DNA from: Bulleidia extructa W1219
Lineage (GTDB): Bacteria > Bacillota_I > Bacilli_A > Erysipelotrichales > Erysipelotrichaceae
DNA: 64,000 nt
Assembly (NCBI RefSeq): GCF_000177375.1
Contig: NZ_ADFR01000016.1
Span: 1-64,000, forward strand
Direction of reading: 5' to 3'
Below, piece after piece: positions 41,716 through 49,719 of the stretch; the stretch's first letter is position 1; every line of letters begins with the position of its first letter. Under the pieces are notes generated by a model that worked only from the letters and a program-made list of their open reading frames with translations, made no database searches and was not told where the DNA came from. A program made the position numbers and the translations under genes.

Positions 41716-43491
41716 TCACTCATCCTCTTTTTTATGTAAGCTTTTGTATAAAAGATGTGCCGGTTCAGCAGGAATAATCCTGGCAATTTCTTCTTCACTG
41801 GCATTTTTTAAATGGCTGAAATTCCCAAAAGCTTTCCATAATAATTTCTTGCGTTTTAAACCAATTCCTGCAATTTCATCTAAAACAGATTTCGTTTGAG
41901 CCTTTGAGCGAAGTTGACGGTGGTATGAAATCGCTACCCGATGCACTTCATCCTGCATACGAGTCAAAAGAAAGAATAAGGCAGAATCTTTCGACACTTC
42001 TAATTCTCTTCCTTCACCATCCATCAAAGCTCTTGTGTTATGATGAGCGTCTTTCACCAGTCCCATGACTACGATTCTATCCAATAAGCCCAACTGTCCT
42101 AAGATTTCTTTAGCAGCTTCAATTTGAAGCCAACCACCATCCACTAAAATACCATCCGGAAATCGGCTTCCTTCTTTTAATAAACGAAAATAACGGCGAT
42201 ATAAGACTTCTTTCATGGAATCCACATCGGAATTTTGCGTATGTAATTTAAATTTTCGATACGATTTACGATCCTCTTGGCCATCTTCATAAACCACACA
42301 AGAAGCAACCGTGAAAGAGCCAGATGTATGAGAGTTATCAAATAATTCAATTCGATTCATGTCTTTACCGGCTAATTTTGACAAATCCTTGACAGCTTCT
42401 TGACGCATCGATTCTTGCCGATTCACAGACTTGAACTTAAGATCCAGTTGTTGTTGAGCATTATGAAGACACATGTCTATCAAGCGAACCTTATAACCTC
42501 TTTGGGGTTGAAATATCGGAATATCCAATACTTCTTTTAAAGCTTGAATATCCATTTCTTTGCTTAAAACCAATTCTCGAGCAGCGGGATGATCTTGGTA
42601 ATATTGAATCAAAAAGGATTCAAAAGCTTCTTGAGCATCACCATATAAAGGTCTTAAACGAAATTCTTTATTTAAAATAATTCCTTGGCGAACCAAAAAT
42701 CCGGCAATCGCAATATACCCTCGATCCACTACATACGCAAAGGCGTCTCGATCTCCTCGATTGTCTTTTTCGATGTTTTGTTGATGACGAACAATGGCGT
42801 GAATAGATTCTAACATGACTTTGTATTCTTGTGCCTGCTCATACAATCTATTTTCAGCTGCCACCATCATTTTTGTATATAAATTTTCTTCTACCTCTTT
42901 ACTATCCCCTTTTAAAAATCGTTGTACTCCTTCACACATATCGTCATAAACCTTAGGATTAATTTCAAATTCACATGGTCCCAAACATTGTCCTAAATGA
43001 TAATACAAACATAGTTTTTTAGGCATCGTCGTACACCGTCTAAAAGGATATAAACTTTGCAGAATTTTACACGTATTTTTAGCTGCCGTCACATCTGGAA
43101 AAGGTCCAAAATAACGAGCTTTTTTATCTTTTTTCGTATCACGAGCTATTAATAAACGAGGGTATTTTTCTTTTGTCAATTTAATATAAGGATAACTGGA
43201 ATCATCAATGAATTGTATATTATATTTCGGACGATATTTCTTGATTAAATTAATTTCCAAAATCAACGCTTCTTTTTCACTGGCCGTTACAATAAAGTCA
43301 AAATCATCAATATTAGAAACTAATTTCGTTGTTTTAAAATCATGAGTTCCCACAAAATACTGATTCACCCGATTGTGCAAATCTTTTGCCTTACCCACAT
43401 AAATGATTTCGCCATACTTATTTTTCATTTGATAAGATCCCGGTTCGTGAGGAAGTTCAGCTAATTTAGCTTCAATATATTCCCGATTCAT
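41716..43491 (-). CDS. uvrC: Excinuclease ABC subunit C
   Basis: The 591-residue nuclease has an N-terminal GIY-YIG domain (GSYQMKNKYGEIIYVGKAKDLHNRV), a Cys-rich segment (CRRC-like FRRCTTMP..CLYYHLGQCLGPC), a UVR domain for UvrB contact (about 195-235), and a C-terminal RNase H-like nuclease with DNSHTSG and PDGILVDGGW. The tandem helix-hairpin-helix (LDEIAGIGLKRKKLLWKAFGNF) completes the expected set. It makes both incisions at lesions marked by UvrAB. It overlaps mutS2 by 4 bp (ATGA-type junction). Confidence 0.96.
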   Translation of the reverse strand: MNREYIEAKLAELPHEPGSYQMKNKYGEIIYVGKAKDLHNRVNQYFVGTHDFKTTKLVSNIDDFDFIVTASEKEALILEINLIKKYRPKYNIQFIDDSSYPYIKLTKEKYPRLLIARDTKKDKKARYFGPFPDVTAAKNTCKILQSLYPFRRCTTMPKKLCLYYHLGQCLGPCEFEINPKVYDDMCEGVQRFLKGDSKEVEENLYTKMMVAAENRLYEQAQEYKVMLESIHAIVRHQQNIEKDNRGDRDAFAYVVDRGYIAIAGFLVRQGIILNKEFRLRPLYGDAQEAFESFLIQYYQDHPAARELVLSKEMDIQALKEVLDIPIFQPQRGYKVRLIDMCLHNAQQQLDLKFKSVNRQESMRQEAVKDLSKLAGKDMNRIELFDNSHTSGSFTVASCVVYEDGQEDRKSYRKFKLHTQNSDVDSMKEVLYRRYFRLLKEGSRFPDGILVDGGWLQIEAAKEILGQLGLLDRIVVMGLVKDAHHNTRALMDGEGRELEVSKDSALFFLLTRMQDEVHRVAISYHRQLRSKAQTKSVLDEIAGIGLKRKKLLWKAFGNFSHLKNASEEEIARIIPAEPAHLLYKSLHKKEDE

Positions 43492-45794
43492 TTAAGAATC
43501 ACCACCGTTGCTCCACTACCGCCTTCATTAGGCATTGCCAACCGAAAAGAATCCACCATCTTCATTTTAGATAAATGCTGATGAACCGCTTGCCGCAACT
43601 TTCCTGAGCCATCCCCATGAATCACCCGAACTTGATGAAGGTGTCCCATTTTTACCCTATCTAAGAAATCATCCAAACGATGTAACCCCTCCTCCACCGT
43701 TAGACCAATAAGATTCACTTCACTGGGGATTGCCGTTTGAAATAAATGTGCCGTTTGAACAAAGACTCTCTCTTGACTCTTTTTAGGAATTTGTTTTAAA
43801 GAATGACGCAATTGATTCTCTTTGACTTGATATTCACGACCATTTAACTCAACCGTAATCCGCTTCTTTTCTATCTTCATGATCTGTCCAACTTGTTTGG
43901 AAGATAACAGTTCCACGGCATCTCCCACTTCAAAAGGTCGCTTTGAAATATCTTCAAATAGTTCATGGTGGATTGGTATGTCCATCTTCTTCTTAATGGA
44001 CAAGGCTTCGTGATACTTCAAATCTTTTTCTTTTAATTGATGAAGAATTTTCCTGGCTTTTTCTTCATATTGATGTGCAACCTGATGAAGCACCTTATCT
44101 TTTTCTTCTTCAAAGCGCCTCTTTTCTGCTTGTAAAGCATTTTCCTTAAGATGAAGTTCTTTATAACGAGAAAGGAAAAGTTCTTTTTCTGCTTCCAATT
44201 TTTCTTTTTCTTTTTCTAAAGAGATCCTTTGTTGATCCAACGTTTCCATCAAACGATCTCCTTCACTCTTGGCTTGTTCTTTCAAAGATTTTGCATAATG
44301 AACAATGGATTTCGGAAGACCATAGCGCTGTGCTACCGCAAAGGCATTGCTGGTGCCGGTTAATCCTTGACGATATTGATAGGTCGGTAATAATGTTTCC
44401 ATATCAAAAAGAACAGAAGCTACTAAAATATCCGGATGTCTTTTTCCATAGGATTTTAAACGATCATAGTGAGTTGTCGCAAAAGTCATACATCCCACTT
44501 GTCTTAAATGATTCAAAATAGCAATCGCAATGGCTTCTCCTTCTTTTGGATCAGTTCCATTTCCGATTTCATCCAATAGAACAAGAGAATTTTTTTGAAC
44601 ATGTTCAACGATATAGGCTTGTTTTGACATATGAGATGAAAACGATGAAAGCGATGAAATAACTGATTGGTCATCTCCAATATCCACATACACTTCATCG
44701 ACCATAGGAAGGATTGCCTTTTCCGCTAAAACACCAATTCCACAAACGGATAATAAAATCGATAAGCCAATCACTTTTAACGAAACCGTTTTACCACCTG
44801 TATTTGGACCCGTTATCAGGATCATGTGGTGAGGTTCTTTTAATGTATAGGTATTTGCCACCACTTTTTTTGAATCAATCAAAGGATGACGTACTTTTTT
44901 TAAATAAAGTTCTTGTTTTTCATTCAAGCAAGGTACGCAAGCATCATGTTGAATTGACCAATCAGCTTTTGCGAAAATTTGATCTAAGATTTGTAAAGTA
45001 GAACAATTGGCTAAGCCTTGATGCGCTATGCCTTGAACTAAGTCAGAGCCCATCCTTAAAATACGGCCAACCTCTTCTTCTTGGGCTTCGTATAAAGCTA
45101 ACCGTTGATTATTTAAAGAAACCAAAACAGCTGGTTCCACATAGGAAGCTAAGCCAGAAGAGGAATCCCCATAAACATAGCCACCAAAACTATTTTTATA
45201 TCCCGATTTAACCAAAATTAAAGTTCGATTCGCTCGCATAGTAATGACTCCATCAACCACCTTATCAGAGTGCTTTGCTATAAACTCTTGTGCTGTACTG
45301 GCAATGGCCTGCTCATTTCGACGTATGGAAGAACGAATATTTCTTAACTCAACACTGGCAGAATCCAACACCTCTCCTTGCGAATCCACCATATTCTTTA
45401 ATTGTTTTTCAACAGCTTCTTCTTTGACTAAACTTTCATATAAATCTTTCAATTCTATTGATTTAGTTTCCGCTTTTTGGAAATAACAGTAAATGGAAGT
45501 CACTAAACCAAGAAATTGGATAACATCATATAATTGCGAACCATGAAGAAGGCTTCCCTTGGAAGCCTGTTGAAAAGTAGAAACCATTTCTTTACGAAAG
45601 AAGAAAACAAGTGGACCCTTTTCTTGAATATATCGCATTGCCTCTTTCAAATAGCTGATATTTCTTTTCCAAGATAAAGGTGAAAAATCAGGTTCACTAT
45701 TTTGAATACTTTGAGCACTTGAAGGATAGTTGGTTTGCATGGATACTTCTTTTAATATTTCCGGTAATTCTAAACTACAGTAACTTCCCTTCAT
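43488..45794 (-). CDS. mutS2: MutS2, ribosome-rescue/recombination ATPase
   Basis: The 768-residue protein has the MutS core with Walker A ITGPNTGGKT (K335), Walker B LVLLDEIGNGTDP and the ST.. signature SSLSSFSSHM, a long Glu/Lys-rich coiled coil (about 510-610), a KOW-like region and a C-terminal Smr nuclease domain (VIHGDGSGKLRQAVHQHL). The usual LDxR motif of the Smr domain reads NLIGLT here, so nuclease activity may be altered. MutS2 splits collided ribosomes in Bacillus and suppresses recombination elsewhere. It overlaps cvpA by 4 bp and uvrC by 4 bp. Confidence 0.94.
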   Translation of the reverse strand: MKGSYCSLELPEILKEVSMQTNYPSSAQSIQNSEPDFSPLSWKRNISYLKEAMRYIQEKGPLVFFFRKEMVSTFQQASKGSLLHGSQLYDVIQFLGLVTSIYCYFQKAETKSIELKDLYESLVKEEAVEKQLKNMVDSQGEVLDSASVELRNIRSSIRRNEQAIASTAQEFIAKHSDKVVDGVITMRANRTLILVKSGYKNSFGGYVYGDSSSGLASYVEPAVLVSLNNQRLALYEAQEEEVGRILRMGSDLVQGIAHQGLANCSTLQILDQIFAKADWSIQHDACVPCLNEKQELYLKKVRHPLIDSKKVVANTYTLKEPHHMILITGPNTGGKTVSLKVIGLSILLSVCGIGVLAEKAILPMVDEVYVDIGDDQSVISSLSSFSSHMSKQAYIVEHVQKNSLVLLDEIGNGTDPKEGEAIAIAILNHLRQVGCMTFATTHYDRLKSYGKRHPDILVASVLFDMETLLPTYQYRQGLTGTSNAFAVAQRYGLPKSIVHYAKSLKEQAKSEGDRLMETLDQQRISLEKEKEKLEAEKELFLSRYKELHLKENALQAEKRRFEEEKDKVLHQVAHQYEEKARKILHQLKEKDLKYHEALSIKKKMDIPIHHELFEDISKRPFEVGDAVELLSSKQVGQIMKIEKKRITVELNGREYQVKENQLRHSLKQIPKKSQERVFVQTAHLFQTAIPSEVNLIGLTVEEGLHRLDDFLDRVKMGHLHQVRVIHGDGSGKLRQAVHQHLSKMKMVDSFRLAMPNEGGSGATVVILK

Positions 45795-46390
45795 TTTTTC
45801 CTCATTTCTCTAAACTTCTTTTGATACGTATTCCAATCAATCTTCAAGTCATCAAACCATTTCTTTTCCATCGTAGCCCGATACACTATTTCACTGGTGG
45901 ATTGAATTGGTTTTAAAATCGTTTGGCGACTGATGTCTTTTCCGTTTTTAAATAAACCCGACTGTAGCACAAATAATAGAACAAAACAAACTCCCACACC
46001 TTCTACAATTCCAAACAACAGTCCTAATAACGATGAAAAAACATGATATACAGGAATTTCATGTATCTTTTTGAAAACATAATAAACGACTCCTGAAATA
46101 ATTTTTAATAAAAGTAAAGCTATGACAAACCATAACACTTGATCCATATAGATATCAATTTTTAAAATTCTCAGATACAATTGGATTTCCTTTGGAAAGA
46201 AAGGATGAATTGGAAATAGCTTTGATAATCCGGGTGATAAAAGGTAAGCCAACACATAAACAACCACAAAGCTAATGAGACTGTAAATCGTTGCCAGGAA
46301 ACCATTTTTATATCCAAAAAACATATTTCCCAATAGAATCATTACAACCATGACGTTGATCCATAGAACCCATTCTTGACTGATAATCAT
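45791..46390 (-). CDS. CvpA-family membrane protein
   Basis: The 199-residue protein has four hydrophobic segments (about 7-25, 28-50, 80-105 and 118-140) and the CvpA-like pattern NMFFGYKNGFLATIYSLISFVVVYVLAYLLSP at the N-terminus. The cytoplasmic C-terminus is charged (KIDWNTYQKKFREMRKK). CvpA/YshB proteins commonly precede mutS2 in Firmicutes, as here, but their function is not settled. GGGGAGG lies upstream of the ATG. It starts the cvpA-mutS2-uvrC unit, divergent from rnhC. Confidence 0.85.
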   Translation of the reverse strand: MIISQEWVLWINVMVVMILLGNMFFGYKNGFLATIYSLISFVVVYVLAYLLSPGLSKLFPIHPFFPKEIQLYLRILKIDIYMDQVLWFVIALLLLKIISGVVYYVFKKIHEIPVYHVFSSLLGLLFGIVEGVGVCFVLLFVLQSGLFKNGKDISRQTILKPIQSTSEIVYRATMEKKWFDDLKIDWNTYQKKFREMRKK

Positions 46391-46410
46391 TGCAATACCT
46401 CCCCTTCTCT

Positions 46411-46426
46411 ATTTTAATGGTATAAT
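46411..46426. promoter_or_regulatory. Back-to-back -10 elements of cvpA (-) and rnhC (+)
   Basis: The cvpA -10 TAAAAT is on the minus strand at 46411-46416; the rnhC extended -10 TGG-TATAAT is on the plus strand at 46418-46426. Only 4 bp lie between the two hexamers, so two RNA polymerases could not occupy them together. The rnhC hexamer ends 6 nt before its ATG. Confidence 0.65.
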
Positions 46427-46432
46427 TCAAAC

Positions 46433-47299
46433 ATGAAAAATTCAATCACACTGATGTTAAATTCCGAACAAGCCGATCGCTTATACCATACTTTTCAAGA
46501 TAAAGAAACCAAAAAACCGCCTTATGCCCATTGGCAGTTGAAACTTGAAAATTGTGTTATCACCTATTATCAATCCGGTAAATGTTTATTTCAAGGAAAC
46601 GAAGCCGAAGTATACGCCTCTGCTTTTATCGAAAGGCCAAATCAGCCTTCCTACAAGTTATATCCACAAGCCGGAAGCGATGAGGTTGGAACAGGGGATT
46701 ATTTTGGTCCTGTGGTTGTTTGTGCAAGCTATGTTTGTGAAAATCAATTAGATTTACTAAGAAGTTACGGAATCACCGACTCAAAAGCCATGAGTGATAA
46801 AGACATTCAAAAAGCCGCAAAAAGCCTACAAAATCAATTCACTCATGTTATTTTTTCCCTAAGCCCTAAAGCGTACAATGATCTTCACCGTCGTTACAAT
46901 ATGAACGCAACTAAGGCTTTACTACATAACCAAGCTTACTTAGCTCTTTCCAAACGCGTGGATTTGCCGGAAATCTGCATGGTTGATCAATTTACAGCAG
47001 AGAAAAATTATTTTTCATATCTTGCTTATGAACCGGAAATCTTTCATCGTTTGCAATTTGAAACCAAAGCCGAGAGCCGCTATGCTAGTGTTGCCTTAGC
47101 TTCTGTCTTTGCCAGAAATCGTTTTTTAGAAGAATGGTCTTATATGGAAGAAAAATATAATTTCCATTTTCAAAAAGGAGCCGGTGCACTTGTGGATCGT
47201 TGTGCAAAAGAATTTGTCAAACAATTTGGTTATGATTCGTTAGAACAAGTTGCGAAAATTCATTTTAAAAATACCGATAAGTTAAAAGAAGGAGAATAG
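46433..47299 (+). CDS. rnhC: Ribonuclease HIII
   Basis: The 288-residue enzyme has the N-terminal TATA-binding-protein-like domain (residues 1-75) that distinguishes HIII from HII, then the catalytic core: D83-E84 in GSDEVGTGDYFGP, the Asp in ITDSKAMSD and the Asp in CMVDQFTAE. It cleaves RNA in RNA-DNA hybrids. The -10 element ends 6 nt before ATG 46433 and there is no Shine-Dalgarno, so the mRNA is probably leaderless. A bidirectional terminator follows and overlaps the stop codon. Confidence 0.93.
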   Translation: MKNSITLMLNSEQADRLYHTFQDKETKKPPYAHWQLKLENCVITYYQSGKCLFQGNEAEVYASAFIERPNQPSYKLYPQAGSDEVGTGDYFGPVVVCASYVCENQLDLLRSYGITDSKAMSDKDIQKAAKSLQNQFTHVIFSLSPKAYNDLHRRYNMNATKALLHNQAYLALSKRVDLPEICMVDQFTAEKNYFSYLAYEPEIFHRLQFETKAESRYASVALASVFARNRFLEEWSYMEEKYNFHFQKGAGALVDRCAKEFVKQFGYDSLEQVAKIHFKNTDKLKEGE

Positions 47300-47318
47300 C
47301 CATTACTCTCCTTCTTTT
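47284..47318. terminator. Bidirectional terminator between rnhC and the dCMP deaminase gene
   Basis: AAAAGAAGGAG (47284-47294) pairs perfectly with CTCCTTCTTTT (47308-47318). A13-nt loop contains the rnhC stop codon, and the stem also covers the end of the minus-strand gene. Confidence 0.8.
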
Positions 47319-47776
47319 ATTTCTACCTGTAAAGACATGGAATAGGGTAGTTTGATTAACTCTACTCCGGCAGATTCCAGCATTCTTTTAGAAGCAATAT
47401 TCATTTCTGTTCCATTGTATTTATCGCTTTCATAAACAACTCGTCGAATGCCCGATTGAATAATCGCCTTCGCGCATTCATTACATGGAAACAAAGAAAC
47501 ATAAATCGTACAATCTTTCACTGGCCATTTAGAATTTAAAATCGCATTTAATTCTGCATGCACCACATAGGGATATTTCGTTTCTAAAACATTTCCCTCT
47601 CTTGACCAAGGATAGTCGCTATCTTCACAACCTCTTGGTAATCCATTGTAACCCACTGAAACCACACGATGATTTTCATCCACAATGGCCGCTCCTACTT
47701 GAGTGTTTGGATCTTTGGAACGCAATGCTGATAAATGAGCTAAACCCATAAAATAAGAATCCCAAGGTAAAATCAT
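47303..47776 (-). CDS. Deoxycytidylate deaminase-like (ComEB) zinc enzyme
   Basis: The 157-residue cytidine/deoxycytidylate-deaminase-fold protein has the zinc motifs HAELNAIL (catalytic HAE) and PCNECAK (PCxxC). GYNGLPRGCED and LSALRSKDPNTQVGAAIVD match the dCMP deaminase/ComEB branch, which makes dUMP for thymidylate synthesis. Last gene of the 49596-lspA-rluD unit. The start is 2 bp from the rluD stop. Confidence 0.92.
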   Translation of the reverse strand: MILPWDSYFMGLAHLSALRSKDPNTQVGAAIVDENHRVVSVGYNGLPRGCEDSDYPWSREGNVLETKYPYVVHAELNAILNSKWPVKDCTIYVSLFPCNECAKAIIQSGIRRVVYESDKYNGTEMNIASKRMLESAGVELIKLPYSMSLQVEIKEGE

Positions 47777-47778
47777 TT

Positions 47779-48690
47779 TTATCTCCTTTGTTTATCTAAA
47801 TAATCTAAAACATCTGTGAAATACGTCGGTAAAGGAGCAATAAATTCCATTTCCTTCCCTGTTATCGGATGCTTAAATTTTAATGTATGAGCATGAAGAA
47901 CTTGACCTTTGGTCTCATAAAATGAACAAGCACTACCATATTTTTCATCTCCTAAAACAGGATGTTGAATATATTTCATATGCACACGAATCTGATGCGT
48001 TCTTCCCGTTTCCAACAAACATGATAAATAAGTATATTGACCAAATCGCTTTAAAACATGGAAATGTGTTTTAGCTGGACGGGAATTTTCCGCTACAACA
48101 GCCATTCGTTGACGATCCTTCGGATCACGGCCGATAGGTGCATCAATCAAGCCATCTTCATGTTGAATATTCCCATGAACGATCAAACGATATTCACGAT
48201 AAGCCTCTTTGGTTTCAATTTGTTTCGATAGAGCAATGTGGGCAACATCATTTTTGGCAATCACCAAACAACCACTGGTATCCTTGTCGATACGATGCAC
48301 GATTCCCGGGCGAATTTTACCATTGATCCCACTCAAATCTTGACAATGAAATAATAAAGCATTAACTAAAGTGCCATCTTGATGACCGAGTGAGGGATGA
48401 ACAACCATTCCCTTTTCTTTATTGACGACAATAACATCTTCATCTTCATACAAAACATTTAAAGGAATGTCTTGAGGAATGACCTCAATTTCTTCTAAAT
48501 CAGGAACTGCAAATTCAATGATATCCTCCAAGTTTACTTTATAAGAACTCTTCACTGCTTTTCCATTGACCAAAACTTGCTGTTCTTTAATTAAGTCTTG
48601 TAAGAAGCTACGAGATAACTCACAATGATCACTGACATACTTATCTAAGCGAAGACCAGATTTCTCAACGACTAATCGTCTTTTTTCCAC
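47779..48690 (-). CDS. rluD: 23S rRNA pseudouridine synthase, RluD family
   Basis: The 303-residue protein has an N-terminal S4 RNA-binding domain (LRLDKYVSDHCELSRSFLQDLI) and the pseudouridine synthase core with HRIDKDTSGCLVIAK (catalytic Asp in RIDxDTSG) and GRTHQIRVHM. GTG 48690 is chosen because GGAGG (48697-48701) lies 6 nt upstream; a longer start would overlap lspA further. The start still overlaps lspA by 26 bp. The lspA-rluD order is the Bacillus lspA-ylyB order. Confidence 0.93.
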   Translation of the reverse strand: MEKRRLVVEKSGLRLDKYVSDHCELSRSFLQDLIKEQQVLVNGKAVKSSYKVNLEDIIEFAVPDLEEIEVIPQDIPLNVLYEDEDVIVVNKEKGMVVHPSLGHQDGTLVNALLFHCQDLSGINGKIRPGIVHRIDKDTSGCLVIAKNDVAHIALSKQIETKEAYREYRLIVHGNIQHEDGLIDAPIGRDPKDRQRMAVVAENSRPAKTHFHVLKRFGQYTYLSCLLETGRTHQIRVHMKYIQHPVLGDEKYGSACSFYETKGQVLHAHTLKFKHPITGKEMEFIAPLPTYFTDVLDYLDKQRR

Positions 48691-49114
48691 GTTGTTCCTC
48701 CTTCCACTCTGCATAAAGCCATAAAATAACTCCTATGGTTAAGGCACAATCCGCTATATTGAAAATAGGAAAATCATAGCCAAATATAAAAGTGTCCACA
48801 AAATCACGAACATAGCCTAAAAACAATCGATCCAGCAAATTACCAATCGCTCCGGCCAACATAAATTCAACAGCTATTTTTCTAGCACCGATCGGTTTCT
48901 TTTGAATCAAGTAATACCCCATGAAAACAATCGCTACCCCTGCTACCAAACTCAAAAAAGCCACTTGTCCATTTAAAAAAGACCAAGCCATCCCAAAGTT
49001 TTTCACAAAATTCAAATAAAGAAAACCGGGAATTAAAGGAATTGAATGGGTTATCAAAGAAGCGAAATGCTTAGAAATTAAGTCAATAGCGACGATTAAA
49101 ATGACAAGCCACAT
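48665..49114 (-). CDS. lspA: Lipoprotein signal peptidase (signal peptidase II)
   Basis: The 149-residue protein has four membrane segments and the two catalytic aspartates, in GAIGNLLDRLFLGYVRDFVD and FPIFNIADCALTIGV. The NFVKNFGMAWSFLNG segment is the family signature. It removes the signal peptide of diacylglyceryl-modified prolipoproteins such as those at 20101 and 56792. It overlaps the upstream unknown gene by 19 bp and rluD by 26 bp. Confidence 0.95.
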   Translation of the reverse strand: MWLVILIVAIDLISKHFASLITHSIPLIPGFLYLNFVKNFGMAWSFLNGQVAFLSLVAGVAIVFMGYYLIQKKPIGARKIAVEFMLAGAIGNLLDRLFLGYVRDFVDTFIFGYDFPIFNIADCALTIGVILWLYAEWKEEQRGKKTISR

Positions 49115-49596
49115 AGCACCTCTCCTTTCTCATCTATTTGTTCAAAAAGAGCTTTTTCCTCCCACTCATAAGGTTCTTTTTCATTCGTTAAAAGATGATA
49201 GTTTTCCTCAAATTCTTTTTCACTCATCGAAAAATCCGGTAATTTCAAAGCGAAAGAGGAATCCAACGATCCACTACGAATGGCTATCACTCTTTTCAAA
49301 CCATCAATAAACACAAAATGATAGAAAAAAAGGTTCTTTTTATCGTAATTAAAATCTTTTAAATAGACCGGAATATCGGAACATTCCAAAACATCTTCTA
49401 TTTGCACTAAAAATAAAGGAACCTTTCTTTCTACTAAAAAATGGATCTTAGAAACTCGATTTCGAATCGCTTTTATTTCTTCCGGATACCATTTTTCATC
49501 CTGAATCATAAAATACCAATGATTGTCCTTTTCTTCTACCCAAATTCCCTCTGAAGTCGCTATATCCAACACTTGATTGATTTCATACATACTCAT
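49096..49596 (-). CDS. Unknown cytoplasmic protein upstream of lspA
   Basis: The 166-residue protein is rich in aromatic and acidic residues, with no membrane segment or known motif. Segments include EINQVLDIATSEGIWVEEKD, VERKVPLFLVQIEDVLEC and FFYHFVFIDGLKRVIAIRS. The C-terminal part is acidic (EFEENYHLL, EWEEKALFEQIDEKGEV). ATG 49596 lies 6 nt from an extended -10 (TGC-TAAACT) and has no ribosome site, so it is likely leaderless. It is the first gene of the lspA-rluD unit. Confidence 0.6.
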   Translation of the reverse strand: MSMYEINQVLDIATSEGIWVEEKDNHWYFMIQDEKWYPEEIKAIRNRVSKIHFLVERKVPLFLVQIEDVLECSDIPVYLKDFNYDKKNLFFYHFVFIDGLKRVIAIRSGSLDSSFALKLPDFSMSEKEFEENYHLLTNEKEPYEWEEKALFEQIDEKGEVLCGLSF

Positions 49597-49602
49597 GGTT
49601 CA

Positions 49603-49611
49603 AGTTTAGCA
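49603..49611 (-). promoter_or_regulatory. Extended -10 promoter of the 49596-lspA-rluD unit
   Basis: On the minus strand TGC (49609-49611) precedes TAAACT (49603-49608), which ends 6 nt before the ATG. Initiation would fall on the A of the start codon. Confidence 0.55.
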
Positions 49612-49674
49612 GTATTTTCCGAAAGAAAAAAGAGATATTTGATTCAGAATATCATGGTTTGTTCATGTAAATAG

Positions 49675-49699
49675 AAAAGCACCCTCATCAAGAGTGCTT
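49675..49699 (-). terminator. Terminator of the ABC exporter operon
   Basis: On the minus strand AAGCACTCT pairs with AGGGTGCTT (one G-U) around a 5-nt loop, followed by T4. It lies 21 bp beyond the permease stop. Confidence 0.75.
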
Positions 49700-49719
49700 G
49701 AATAGATCCATCAGCTGTA

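Noticed and set aside
41673-41777. A 34-codon plus-strand ORF (MYQPPIIRLSGG...) with a GGATGA-like site upstream
   Set aside because: It runs into the 3' end of uvrC on the other strand, has no family match and is too short to support; the sequence looks incidental.
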